61,206 bases of DNA from Clostridia bacterium (lineage in GTDB: Bacteria; Bacillota; Clostridia; Christensenellales; Aristaeellaceae): positions 1-61,206 of the forward strand of contig JAFUGS010000081.1 of assembly GCA_017469265.1 (NCBI GenBank), in the 5' to 3' direction. The notes under the pieces are model-generated. The model was not told the origin of the DNA. It saw only the letters and a list, made by a program, of their open reading frames with translations, and ran no database searches. Each line of letters begins with the position of its first letter. Position 1 is the stretch's first letter. This document shows positions 37,633 to 47,800 of this stretch, piece after piece. The position numbers and the translations under genes were made by a program.

Positions 37633-37664
37633 ACCACTCACTTCCGTTTCTTAAAAAATACCAA

Positions 37665-37748
37665 CAAAAAAGGCGCCGGGTGCGTTCAGCACACCCTTGC
37701 GCCTTGTTGGAATGATGGCATTTTATGCTGGAGAAAGCCTGCTGTCAA
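37665..37748 (-). promoter_or_regulatory. amt promoter followed by a leader terminator (attenuator)
   Basis: On the minus strand TTGACA (37743-37748) and TAAAAT (37720-37725) are 17 bases apart. About 8 bases after the expected start of transcription comes a two-part hairpin: outer stem AAGGCGC/GCGCCTT (37699-37705 with 37670-37676) and inner stem GGGTGTG/CGCACCC. It is followed by a T run, all upstream of the amt start. This layout implies regulated read-through. Confidence 0.7.
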
Positions 37749-37797
37749 GGGGGAAAACAACCGAAATACAAAATAGCTCCACCCCCAAATAGTCCCC

Positions 37798-37908
37798 CTG
37801 AAAAACAGAAGGAATGCAATCCAACTTCTTGACTTTGAAAATGACAGGCAGTAGAATGTCTGCGACAAGGCAAGGGAGCCATGTTGTGATGGTTCCCTTG
37901 CCTTTTTT
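37798..37908 (+). promoter_or_regulatory. gltB promoter and leader terminator (attenuator)
   Basis: TTGACT (37829-37834), 17-base spacer, TAGAAT (37852-37857); transcription should start near 37864. Immediately after is a 14-base-pair hairpin, GGCAAGGGAGCCAT (37869-37882) with ATGGTTCCCTTGCC (37889-37902, one G-U), six-base loop GTTGTG, then six T residues. An almost identical element precedes glnA. Confidence 0.82.
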
Positions 37909-37987
37909 GTTTTTGTGAAAGAGGTTCCTGCCATGAGCAGGCACAGCACGGAAGACCTCATTCGGATGGGGTGTGAAGATGATGGGG
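37798..37987 (+). repeat. duplicated glnA 5' region, copy upstream of gltB
   Basis: Aligned by hand without gaps to 56170-55981 (minus strand), I count 26 mismatches in 190 bases, about 86% identity. The copy spans the promoter, the terminator hairpin, the ribosome-binding site GAGGTTCCTGCCATG and the first about 18-21 codons of glnA. Confidence 0.9.
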
Positions 37988-38022
37988 AATGCCTGAAATC
38001 GCCAAGGGGGACGGAGGGATAA
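37933..38022 (+). pseudogene. 29-codon leader ORF derived from the start of glnA
   Basis: The frame starts MSRHSTEDLIRM against [12 protein letters not shown] in GlnA, continues to EDDGE against EDDVE, then diverges and stops at 38020-38022, two bases before the gltB ATG. The start keeps the glnA ribosome-binding site (AAAGAGG here, AAGGAGG in glnA). The gltB Shine-Dalgarno sequence lies inside its last codons, so translation of this small frame could influence gltB. It is either a mere fossil of the duplication or a functional leader peptide; the sequence alone cannot tell. Confidence 0.7.
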
Positions 38023-38024
38023 AC

Positions 38025-41000
38025 ATGCGGGACCAGCAATATCCGCTGTATCAAGAAGAACTGGAGCATGAAAGCTGCGGTGTGGGTGCCATCGTGGATC
38101 TGAGCGGGAAAAGCACCCACCGCACCGTGGATCAAGCGCTTTCCATCGTGGAGCGGCTGGCCCATCGGGCGGGCAGCGACGCTTTGGGCACCACCGGCGA
38201 CGGCGTGGGCATCATGACAAATCTGCCTCATGCCCTGTTTTCCGCCTGGGCTCAGGAGGAAGGCATCAGCCTGGGAAAACCCGGAGACTACGGTGTGGGT
38301 ATGTTTTTCCTGCCGGAGGATGATGTGGGCGTGAAGAACATCTGTCGGATTTTTGAGCAGCTTGCCCTGGCGGAAGGAATGCGGGTGCAGGGCTGGCGGG
38401 ATGTGCCCTGCCATCCGGCCCAGCTGGGCGCGGGAGCTCGCCGCACCATGCCCCGCATCCGGCAGTGCTTTTTGACCCGTCCTGCTTCCATTGGCTCCGG
38501 CGCGGATTTTGACCGGCGGCTTTATGTGCTGCGCCGGGTATTTGAAAAGCAGGACACGGATACCTACATCTGCTCTCTTTCCAGCAAAACCATTGTGTAT
38601 AAGGGCATGATGCTGGTGAATCAGTTGCGCTCCTTCTACGACGATCTCCAGGATGTACGCTATACCTCCCGGATGGCCCTGGTGCATTCCCGCTTTTCCA
38701 CCAATACCTTCCCTTCCTGGAGCAAAGCCCATCCTCAAAGGATGCTGCTGCACAACGGGGAGATCAACACCATCCGTGGCAACCATGACCGGATGAAGGC
38801 CCGGGAAGAAACCATGCGCTCGCCGGTCATGGGGGAGGAGATGCGCCGGGTGCTGCCCGTGGTGCAGGATGGGGGCAGCGACAGCCAGATGCTGGACAAC
38901 ACCCTGGAATTTCTGCACATGAACGGGTTCCCCCTGTCCCTGGCAGGGATGATCCTGATGCCGGAGCCCTGGCAGGGGCAGAGGAACGCTGCGCCGTGGC
39001 GGGATCTGTACCGGTATTACGCCACCATGATGGAGCCCTGGGACGGCCCGGCAGCCGTCCTCTATTCCGATGGGGACACGGTTTGCGCCTCTTTGGACCG
39101 GAACGGTCTGCGCCCGCTGCGCTGCGCCCTGACCGATGACAGACGGCTGATCCTCTCCTCCGAGGCGGGGGTGCTGTTTGAAGAAAACGCCCATATCCTG
39201 CGCCGCTGGAAGCTGAAAAGCAGCGACGTGCTGGAAGCAAACTTACGCACCGGGGAACTGCTGGAAAGTAAAGAACTGAAAACCCGCTACGCCAAAGCCC
39301 AGCCTTATGGGGACTGGATGCGGTGTTTGATTGCCTTAAACGATCTGCCCAAAGCGCCAGGGGGAAAAGACAATCTGGACGAAGCCCGGCGCAGGAAGCT
39401 GTGCAAAGCCTTTCACTATACCCAAGAGGATATGCAGCATATCCTCCTGCCCATGGCTGAAAACGCGGCGGAGCCCATCGTGTCCATGGGGGCGGACGTA
39501 CCCATCGCCGCCTTGTCGAAAACCCATCCTTCCTTATTCGATTATTTTAAACAGCGCTTTGCCCAGGTGACCAACCCGCCTATCGACGCCCTGCGGGAGG
39601 AAATCAAAACCGACTGCTCCATTTATATCGGGGATGACGGCAATCTGCTGTCGGGCGGAGCGGATAACTGCACCGTGCTGGAATTGCCATCGCCGGTGCT
39701 GACGGAGGAGGAACTGGGCCGCGTCCAGGCTTTGAATCATCCCGCTTTTTCCGTACGCACAATTTCCCTTTTATATGCCAGAGAGATGAGCCTGCGAGCT
39801 GCTTTGGAGGCTTTCTTCGCGGCCTGCGATCAGGCGTGTGGATCGGGCGTCAATATCCTGATTTTATCCGATCAGGGCGTGGATGAAGCCCATCTTGCCA
39901 TTCCCTCCCTGCTGGCGGTGTCCGCGCTGGAGCAGCATCTGATTCACATCAAGAAGCGGACGGCGGTCTCCGTGATCCTGGAAAGCGGCGAGCCTCGGGA
40001 CGTGCATCAGGTGGCTATGCTGATCGCCTACGGGGCCCGGGCGGTGAATCCCTATCTGGCGCATGACTGTGTCAGGGCTCTTTGCGAAAAAGGCCAGGTG
40101 CAAAAGGAATCAGAGGAAGCCATCCGGGATTACGATCGGGCGCTGACGGCCGGGGTGCTCAAAATTGCCTCCAAAATGGGCGTTTCCACCCTGCAAGCCT
40201 ATCAGAGCGCCCAGCTGTTTGAGGCCGTGGGTCTGGACGGGCAGTTTGTGGGAACCTGCTTCACCAACACGCCCTACGCTTTGGGCGGCGCAGACCTGAA
40301 CACCATCGAAATGGACAGCCGCTTTCATCATGCCGCCGCCTTTGAAGGGATGGAAGATGGCCTGCCCAGCATCGGCGTGCACAAGCTGCGTACGGGAGAG
40401 GGGGCGGAAGAACACCTGTATTCCCCGGAAACCATCCATCTCTTGCAGCAGGCTGTCTGGACAGGGAATAAAGAATTATTCGATCAATACGCGGACCGCG
40501 TGGAAAACGAGGGTCCCCGCACCATCCGCTCCATGCTGACCTTTGATTTTGACGCCTGCCGGGAAATCCCATTGGAAGAAGTGGAAGGCGCCGAAAAGAT
40601 CGTTCGGCGCTTCCGCACCGGGGCCATGAGCTACGGTTCCATCTCCCAGGAAGCCCATGAGTGTATGGCCCGGGCCATGAACCATCTGGGCGGTAAAAGC
40701 AACAGCGGCGAGGGCGGCGAATTGCCCGAACGCTACGGAACGAATCTTAATTCCGCCATCAAGCAGGTGGCCTCCGGCCGCTTTGGCGTTACTCGGGAAT
40801 ATCTGCTTTCCGCGCGGGAAATCCAGATCAAAATGGCCCAGGGCGCCAAGCCCGGTGAGGGTGGGCATCTGCCGGGGGCCAAGGTGACCGAAAGCGTTGC
40901 CAGAACCCGCTGCTCCACGCCGGGCATTTCCCTGATTTCCCCGCCGCCGCACCATGATATTTATTCCATCGAGGATTTGGCCGAGCTGATCTATGATCTG

Positions 41001-42341
41001 CAATGCGTCAATGAGCAGGCCAGGATCACCGTTAAACTGGTTTCCTCCACGGGCGTGGGCACCATCGCCAGCGGGGTGGCCAAAGCCGGAGCGGGCGGCA
41101 TCCTGATTTCCGGCGGCGAAGGCGGCACGGGAGCCGCGCCGCAGAGCTCCGTTCACCACGCGGGCCTGCCCTGGGAAATCGGTCTGGCCGAAGCCCATCA
41201 GGTGCTGTGCCGCAACAGACTGCGCCAGAAGGTGACGCTGGAAACGGACGGCAAGCTGATGAACGGCCACGATGTAATGGTGGCGCTGCTGCTGGGAGCC
41301 GAGGAATTCGGCTTTGCCACAGCGCCTCTCGTCACCATGGGCTGCCGGATGATGCGAGTGTGCCATCTGGGCACCTGCCCCTTCGGCATCGCCACGCAGA
41401 ATCCCGAACTTCGTAAGCGGTTCATCGGTAAGCCGGAATATGTGGAACGGTTCATGCTGTTCATCGCGGAGCAACTGCGGCGCATCATGGCAAAGCTGGG
41501 CGCGCGCACGGTGGACGAGCTGGTGGGGCGCAGCGACCTGCTGAAAATGAAGCCGGACGCGAAGATGGATCTGAGCGACCTGATCGGCTTTGCCCGGAAC
41601 ACGCATTATCAGCCGGACGCCAGGCACGATTTCCGCCTGAGCGAGCGCACCGACGCAAGGCTCTTCCAGGATCATGTGCAGCTCATGACCACAGACCGGG
41701 CCTTCGGCACGATGCTGAAGGGTAGCCGTCACATCCAGGCCCAGGGATGCGGCGGGCAATCCTTCGGGGCGTTTTTGCCGGAGGGACAGCAGATCACCCT
41801 GTATGGGGTAGCCAACGATTACCTGGGCAAAGGATTATCCGGCGGAACGATTGCCGTGTGCCCGCCGGTGGACAGCGTATGGAAGCCGGAAGACACTCTG
41901 ATCGGCAACGTGGCGCTCTACGGAGCCACCTCGGGCCAGGCTTTCATTGCCGGGATGGCCGGCGAGCGCTTTTCCGTGCGCAATTCCGGGGCCTGGGCCG
42001 TGGTGGAGGGTGTGGGCGATCATGGCTGCGAATACATGACCGGGGGCCGGGTAGCAGTGTTGGGCCCCGTGGGAGACAATTTCGCTGCCGGCATGTCGGG
42101 CGGTATCGCCTGGGTGCTGGATGAAAAGAATACCTTAAAGGATCACATGAACCCGGGCCACGTGAAAATCTACGCCGTTCCGCCCGACCGGGCGGGCGAA
42201 CTGCGGTGCCTTTTGCAGCAGCACGAACGGGCAACGAGCTCAAAAAAAGCGAAAGAGATCCTTGCGCACTTCGATGCATATCTGCCCAGATTCAAAGCGG
42301 TGATTTCCGATGAATATTTATCCTTCCTGAAAGGGGCATGA
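38025..42341 (+). CDS. gltB: glutamate synthase, large subunit
   Basis: This 1438-residue GOGAT alpha subunit makes two glutamates from glutamine and 2-oxoglutarate. A 17-residue propeptide precedes the catalytic cysteine in ESCGVGAIVDL, the N-terminal nucleophile of the class II glutaminase. Then come the central domain, the FMN-binding domain (TGAMSYGSISQEAHECMARAM and the GGTGAAPQSSVHHAG loop), the iron-sulphur cysteines around MGCRMMRVCHLGTCPFG, and the C-terminal GXGXG beta-helix (GQSFGAFLPEGQQITLYG). The start is fixed by GGAGGG and by the propeptide length; a frame 12 codons longer exists. It is first in a gltB-gltD-carA-carB/dapF operon. AAA and TTG codons are commoner than in the left half of the window. 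Confidence 0.97.
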   Translation: MRDQQYPLYQEELEHESCGVGAIVDLSGKSTHRTVDQALSIVERLAHRAGSDALGTTGDGVGIMTNLPHALFSAWAQEEGISLGKPGDYGVGMFFLPEDDVGVKNICRIFEQLALAEGMRVQGWRDVPCHPAQLGAGARRTMPRIRQCFLTRPASIGSGADFDRRLYVLRRVFEKQDTDTYICSLSSKTIVYKGMMLVNQLRSFYDDLQDVRYTSRMALVHSRFSTNTFPSWSKAHPQRMLLHNGEINTIRGNHDRMKAREETMRSPVMGEEMRRVLPVVQDGGSDSQMLDNTLEFLHMNGFPLSLAGMILMPEPWQGQRNAAPWRDLYRYYATMMEPWDGPAAVLYSDGDTVCASLDRNGLRPLRCALTDDRRLILSSEAGVLFEENAHILRRWKLKSSDVLEANLRTGELLESKELKTRYAKAQPYGDWMRCLIALNDLPKAPGGKDNLDEARRRKLCKAFHYTQEDMQHILLPMAENAAEPIVSMGADVPIAALSKTHPSLFDYFKQRFAQVTNPPIDALREEIKTDCSIYIGDDGNLLSGGADNCTVLELPSPVLTEEELGRVQALNHPAFSVRTISLLYAREMSLRAALEAFFAACDQACGSGVNILILSDQGVDEAHLAIPSLLAVSALEQHLIHIKKRTAVSVILESGEPRDVHQVAMLIAYGARAVNPYLAHDCVRALCEKGQVQKESEEAIRDYDRALTAGVLKIASKMGVSTLQAYQSAQLFEAVGLDGQFVGTCFTNTPYALGGADLNTIEMDSRFHHAAAFEGMEDGLPSIGVHKLRTGEGAEEHLYSPETIHLLQQAVWTGNKELFDQYADRVENEGPRTIRSMLTFDFDACREIPLEEVEGAEKIVRRFRTGAMSYGSISQEAHECMARAMNHLGGKSNSGEGGELPERYGTNLNSAIKQVASGRFGVTREYLLSAREIQIKMAQGAKPGEGGHLPGAKVTESVARTRCSTPGISLISPPPHHDIYSIEDLAELIYDLQCVNEQARITVKLVSSTGVGTIASGVAKAGAGGILISGGEGGTGAAPQSSVHHAGLPWEIGLAEAHQVLCRNRLRQKVTLETDGKLMNGHDVMVALLLGAEEFGFATAPLVTMGCRMMRVCHLGTCPFGIATQNPELRKRFIGKPEYVERFMLFIAEQLRRIMAKLGARTVDELVGRSDLLKMKPDAKMDLSDLIGFARNTHYQPDARHDFRLSERTDARLFQDHVQLMTTDRAFGTMLKGSRHIQAQGCGGQSFGAFLPEGQQITLYGVANDYLGKGLSGGTIAVCPPVDSVWKPEDTLIGNVALYGATSGQAFIAGMAGERFSVRNSGAWAVVEGVGDHGCEYMTGGRVAVLGPVGDNFAAGMSGGIAWVLDEKNTLKDHMNPGHVKIYAVPPDRAGELRCLLQQHERATSSKKAKEILAHFDAYLPRFKAVISDEYLSFLKGA

Positions 42342-42345
42342 CGGT

Positions 42346-43758
42346 ATGGGAAAAACCACAGGTTTTATGGAATATTCCCGGACGGAAAACCCGTATCGGG
42401 ACACGCGGGAACGCCTTCAAGATTTTCATGATCTGCATACAGCCCAGCCCGCGGACACGCGGCGTTGCCAGGCGGGACGCTGTATGGACTGCGGCGTGCC
42501 CTTCTGTCAGTCGGACTTCGGGTGCCCTTTGCACAACCTGATCCCCGAATGGAATGATTTGCTGTATCAGGGGCAGGAACAGGAAGCCCTGGAGCGTCTT
42601 CTGATGACTGCCCCCTTCCCGGAGTTTACGGGGCGTGTATGCCCCGCGCTTTGCGAAAAAGCCTGCAACCTGGCAGACAACGGCGTGACCAACCGGGATA
42701 ACGAACTGTACTTGATTGAAACGGGCTTTGTCAGGGGCGAGATTCAGCCACGGATCCCTGCCGTGCGCACAGGGAAAAAGGTCGCTGTGATTGGCAGCGG
42801 TCCCGCGGGATTGGCTGCGGCGGACCTGCTGAACCGGCAGGGCCATCATGTCACGGTGATGGAGCGGGCCGACCGTCCCGGCGGGCTGCTCATGTACGGC
42901 ATCCCCAATATGAAACTGCCCAAGGAGATTGTTGCGCGGCGTATCCGCCTGATGGAGGCGGAAGGCGTTTCCTTCCTGCTGAACACCGCTGCGGAGCCCG
43001 GTCTGCTGAACGCTTACGACGCGGTGCTCTTGTGCTGCGGCTCCAGGAAACCCCGTTCCCTGCAAGTTGAAAACATGAATGCTCATGGCGTGCATTTTGC
43101 CGTGGATTATCTCACCGCGGCTACCCGGAGCGTACTGACCCAGACCGCGCCCGGGATCACCGCCCAGGGGAAGCGTGTCGTCGTGGTAGGCGGTGGAGAT
43201 ACGGGCAACGATTGCGTGGGCACAGCTCTGCGTCAGGGTTGCTTTAGCGTTACGCAGCTGGAAATGATGCCCAAAGCCTCGGAAAACAGACCTGCCGGAA
43301 ACCCATGGCCAGCATGGCCTCTCACCCTGCGCACTGATTATGGTCAGGTGGAAGCCATCTTCCTGCAGGGCAGTGATCCCCGCGTTTATGAAACCACTGT
43401 TAAAAGCATTCAGGTGAATGCTGAAAACAGGATCACCGGTCTGGAAACAGTGCGGCTGCAAAAACAGTCCGATGGCAGGCTGACTTCCGTTTCAGGCACG
43501 GAACAAACGCTGCCCTGTGATTTGCTGCTGATTGCGGCGGGCTTCATCGGCTGTGAAGAGGAAACACTGTCCCGCTTTTCTCTCTCCGCGGATGCACGGG
43601 GACGGGTGCTTCCCAAGGATGGTTCCCATCACCTGGAGGGCAAGCTGTTTTCCGCCGGGGATATGCGAAACGGCCAGTCCCTGGTGGTGCGGGCATTGGC
43701 GGACGGACGTTCTGCCGCCAAAGAAATCCATGATTGGCTGAGGGGGACGCAAGGATGA
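42346..43758 (+). CDS. gltD: glutamate synthase, small subunit
   Basis: This 470-residue beta subunit passes electrons from NAD(P)H through FAD and iron-sulphur centres to GltB. The N-terminal ferredoxin-like cysteines are CQAGRCMDCGVPFC, then GCPLHN and CPALCEKACN. The FAD site is VIGSGPAGLAAADLLNRQGH and the second dinucleotide site is VVVGGGDTGNDC. It ends with the FAD motif GKLFSAGDMRNGQSLVVRAL. It starts four bases after the gltB stop, so the two are translationally linked. Confidence 0.96.
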   Translation: MGKTTGFMEYSRTENPYRDTRERLQDFHDLHTAQPADTRRCQAGRCMDCGVPFCQSDFGCPLHNLIPEWNDLLYQGQEQEALERLLMTAPFPEFTGRVCPALCEKACNLADNGVTNRDNELYLIETGFVRGEIQPRIPAVRTGKKVAVIGSGPAGLAAADLLNRQGHHVTVMERADRPGGLLMYGIPNMKLPKEIVARRIRLMEAEGVSFLLNTAAEPGLLNAYDAVLLCCGSRKPRSLQVENMNAHGVHFAVDYLTAATRSVLTQTAPGITAQGKRVVVVGGGDTGNDCVGTALRQGCFSVTQLEMMPKASENRPAGNPWPAWPLTLRTDYGQVEAIFLQGSDPRVYETTVKSIQVNAENRITGLETVRLQKQSDGRLTSVSGTEQTLPCDLLLIAAGFIGCEEETLSRFSLSADARGRVLPKDGSHHLEGKLFSAGDMRNGQSLVVRALADGRSAAKEIHDWLRGTQG

Positions 43759-43789
43759 CCCAAAAATCAAATAAAGGCAGGAAAACACC

Positions 43790-44854
43790 ATGGCTTTTCT
43801 GACGCTCAGCAATGGAACCATTTTCGAGGGACGCCGTATTGGCGCCCCTGTTGACCGCGTGGGGGAGCTGGTTTTCAGCACCGGCATGGCGGGCTATCTG
43901 GAAACCCTCACCGATCCCAGTTATTACGGCCAAATTGTCACCCAAAGCTTTCCATTGATCGGCAATTACGGCGTGATCCCGGAGGATTTTGAGGGTACGC
44001 CGCGGCTGTTTGGGTATATCGTTCGCGATTTATGCGATACGCCCTCCAATTTCCGAAGTGAGGGGAAACTGAATGATTTTCTGCTTGACTATGGCATTCC
44101 GGGCCTGTGCGGGGTGGACACCCGGGAGATTGTGCGCACCGTGCGGGAAGAGGGCGTCATGAACGCCATGATCTCCGACGCGCCGCCCGCGGATTTGGCA
44201 GCGCTCCGGGCCTTCCGGGTGGAAAACGCGGTGGCCGCCGTGACCGGCCGGGAAAAACGGGTGCTCCCGGCCGACGGTGAACGGCGCTTCCGCGTGGCGC
44301 TGATGGATTACGGCGTAAAGCGGGGCATAGTCCGCTCCCTGCGGGAAAGGGGGTGCGAGGTCACGGTATGGTCTGCCGGAACGAAAGCGGAGCAGGTGCT
44401 TGCGGAAGCCCCGGACGGCATCGTGCTGTCCAACGGGCCGGGGGATCCCAGGGAAAACAGGGACTGCGCGGCGGAAATCAGGAAAATACTGGGGAGTAAG
44501 CCGGTGATGGGTATCTGCCTGGGGCATCAGCTGATCGCCCTGGCCCTGGGCGGGGAAACGGTGAAGCTGAAATATGGCCACCGCGGCGGCAATCAGCCGG
44601 TGAAGGATCTGGACACGGGCCGCAGCTGGATCACCAGCCAGAACCACGGATACGCGGTGGTGGCGGAAAGCCTGCGGGGTGTCGGGCGGGAAACCTTCAT
44701 CAACCTGAACGACGGAAGCTGTGAAGGCATGGATTATCCCGATCTCCGGTGCTTTTCCGTTCAGTTCCATCCGGAAGCCTGCTCAGGCCCCAGGGATACG
44801 GGCTTCCTTTTTGACCGCTTCATCCGCATGATGGGAGGGAAGAAAGATGCCTAA
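43790..44854 (+). CDS. carA: carbamoyl-phosphate synthase, small (glutaminase) subunit
   Basis: This 354-residue class I glutamine amidotransferase subunit supplies ammonia to CarB. The N-terminal CPSase domain reads LTLSNGTIFEGRRIGA. The glutaminase domain carries VLSNGPGDPRE, the catalytic cysteine in MGICLGHQLI (about residue 243) and the His/Glu pair in SVQFHPEACSGP. It lies in the gltBD-car operon with a 31-base gap and overlaps carB by eight bases. No other pyrimidine or arginine gene is adjacent except pyrG further on. Confidence 0.96.
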   Translation: MAFLTLSNGTIFEGRRIGAPVDRVGELVFSTGMAGYLETLTDPSYYGQIVTQSFPLIGNYGVIPEDFEGTPRLFGYIVRDLCDTPSNFRSEGKLNDFLLDYGIPGLCGVDTREIVRTVREEGVMNAMISDAPPADLAALRAFRVENAVAAVTGREKRVLPADGERRFRVALMDYGVKRGIVRSLRERGCEVTVWSAGTKAEQVLAEAPDGIVLSNGPGDPRENRDCAAEIRKILGSKPVMGICLGHQLIALALGGETVKLKYGHRGGNQPVKDLDTGRSWITSQNHGYAVVAESLRGVGRETFINLNDGSCEGMDYPDLRCFSVQFHPEACSGPRDTGFLFDRFIRMMGGKKDA

Positions 44855-47800
44855 GGATACATCCATCCACAAGGTGCTGGTCATCGGCTCCGGCCCCATC
44901 ATCATCGGTCAGGCGGCGGAATTTGATTATGCCGGGGCCCAGGCCTGCCGGGTACTGAAGGAAGAGGGCGTGGAGGTGGTGCTGGTCAATTCCAACGCGG
45001 CCACCATCATGACGGATCAGCATTTGGCCGATCATATTTATCTGGAGCCCATGAACGCGGCCATCCTGCGCCGCGTCATCGAAAAGGAACGCCCCGATGG
45101 GATGCTGGCCAGCCTGGGCGGTCAGACTGCCCTGACCCTGGCCATGCAGCTCAGCCGGGACGGCACCCTGGATGAATTCGGCGTGCGGCTGCTGGGCTCG
45201 TCCATGGAGGCCATTGAAAAAGCGGAGGACCGGGAACAGTTCCGCAATATCATGCAAGCCATCGGCCAGCCCTGTGTGCCCTCCCAAATCGCCGAAACAC
45301 TTGACAGCGCCAGGCACGCCGCCAGGGAAATCGGCTATCCCGTGATTGTCCGTCCGGCCTACACCCTGGGTGGTACAGGCGGCGGCATCTGCGAGGATGA
45401 AGCTGCTCTGCTTTCCATTGCCAAAGTAGGCCTGGACGCTTCACCCATCCAACAAATTCTGGTGGAAAAGTGCATTGCCGGGTGGAAGGAAATCGAATTT
45501 GAAACTCTGCGGGATCATTTGGGAAACGCCATTGCGGTTTGCTCCATGGAGAACGTGGACCCCGTTGGCATCCATACCGGGGACAGCATCGTGGTGGCCC
45601 CTACGCTGACACTCTCCGACAAGGAATATCAACTGCTGCGCAGCGCCAGTCTGCAAATGATCGAGGCCATCGGCATCGAGGGCGGCTGCAACTGCCAGTT
45701 CGCGTTGAATCCTGATTCTTTTGAGTACGCCGTGATCGAGGTCAATCCCCGGGTGTCCCGTTCCTCCGCCCTGGCCAGCAAGGCCACCGGGTACCCCATC
45801 GCCAAAATCACCACCCGCATTGCTCTGGGTTATACCCTGGACGAGCTTCGCAACGACGTGACCGGGCAAACCAGCGCATTTTTTGAGCCAACACTGGATT
45901 ATGTGGTGGTTAAAATTCCCAAGTGGCCTTTTGACAAATTCCAGGGCACATCCCGCAGCCTGGGCACGCAAATGAAAGCCACCGGCGAAGTCATGGCCAT
46001 CGGGCAGAGCTTCGAAGAAGCGCTGATGAAGGCGGTTCGCGGCGCGGAAATCGGTCTGGACTCCTTAAACGCGCCGCCGTTGACCCATGAACCTGTCACA
46101 GCGCGGTTAGCGTGTCAGGATGACTACCGGCTGTTTACCGTGTTCGAGGCGCTAAAGGCGGGTATGACAATAGACGCCGTTTTCGCGCTGACGAAAATGG
46201 ACCGCTGGTTCCTTTCGCGTCTGCAAGCGATGGCGATGCTGGAAAACCGCATCGCCAATACTGGTTTGAAGGCGGGAGATTACGAACAGCTGAAGCGATT
46301 GGGATACCCTGACGGGGCCATCCGACGCCTGTTCCACGCCGATCAGCTTCCCGTCTGGTCTGCCAGCTACAAGATGGTGGATACCTGCGGGGCAGAGTTT
46401 TCGGCCCGCACGCCGTACTTCTATTCCTGCTGCGATGCTGCCTGCGATGCCCGCAGTTTCCTTCGCAGTGGCAAACCGGTGGTGATCGTGCTGGGATCCG
46501 GCCCCATCCGCATCGGTCAGGGCATCGAGTTTGACTATTCCTCCGTGCACTGCGTGTGGACTTTGCGGGAAATGGGCTATGATGTGGTGATTATCAACAA
46601 TAACCCCGAAACCGTGTCTACGGACTATGATACCGCTGATCGGCTGTACTTTGAGCCACTCTGCCCAGAGGACGTGATGAACGTCATCAGGGTGGAAAAG
46701 CCCATCGGGGTGGTAGTGGCTTTTGGCGGACAGACTGCCATCAAGCTGACCCAATATCTGGATCAGCATGGCATCCGCATTCTGGGCACCTCCGCTGAGT
46801 CTATAGACATTGCGGAGGACCGCGCCCGGTTCGACAAGCTGCTGGAGAAGTTCGGCATCCGCCGTCCCCGTGGCGTGGGCGTGAACACCTTGGAGGAAGC
46901 GGTCAGCGCCGCTGAGGAGCTGGGCTATCCCGTGCTGCTGCGGCCCAGCTATGTCATCGGCGGACAGAACATGACCATCTCCCGCACCCGGGAACACACG
47001 ATCGCCTATATGGAAAAAATCCTGGCCGGGGGCATCGACAATCCGGTGCTTATCGACCAGTACCTGCCCGGAATCGAGCTGGAGGTGGACGTGATATCCG
47101 ACGGCACCGATGTGCTGATCCCCGGCATCATGGAGCATATTGAGCGGGCGGGGATCCATTCCGGGGACTCCATCGCCGTGTATCCGCCTTATAACTTAAA
47201 CGACGTATTCCTGAAAAGAATCTGCGATTGCAGTGAAAAGCTGGCCCTGGCCCTGGGCACCAAAGGGCTGGTCAATATACAGTACTTGATTTACAATGAC
47301 GAATTGTACGTGATAGAGGTGAACCCCCGGGCCAGCCGCACGGTGCCCTATATCAGCAAAGTGACCAAGGTGCCTATGGTGGATTTGGCCTCCAGGGTGA
47401 TGCTGGGAGCGAAGCTGATCGATTTGGGCTACGGCGCTGGCCTGTATCATACGCCGCCCTATGTGGCCTGCAAGGTGCCGGTGTTCTCCTTTGAAAAGCT
47501 GAACGACGCCAACAGCATTCTGGGCCCTGAAATGAAATCCACAGGCGAGGTGCTGGGCATCGGCAAAACCCTGCCCGAAGCCCTGTTCAAGGGCCTCACC
47601 GCCGCGGGCTTTTCCGTGCCCTCTCCCCACAGCCAGAAGAAAACCGGCGTGTTCCTGAGCGTGGAGGAAAATGATTATCAGGAAATAATATCCTTAGCGA
47701 AGCGGTTCTTCGATCTTGGACTGTACCTGTACGCGACCCGGGGCACCTCTCAGGCCATCGACAGCCTGGGGATTCCCGTCACCGCCGTGGCAAACGCTAC

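Noticed and set aside
37704-37712. Nine-base complementarity between the amt leader (ATTCCAACA) and the glnA terminator loop (TGTTGGAAT)
   Set aside because: It could suggest RNA-RNA regulation, but it is short and the corresponding gltB loop does not keep it, so chance is the simpler reading.
37829-37908. Canonical ANTAR two-hexaloop RNA motif in the gltB leader
   Set aside because: I could not find two tandem hairpins with A at loop position 1 and G at position 4. The expected transcription start leaves room for only the terminator hairpin. Regulation by NitR remains only a hypothesis.
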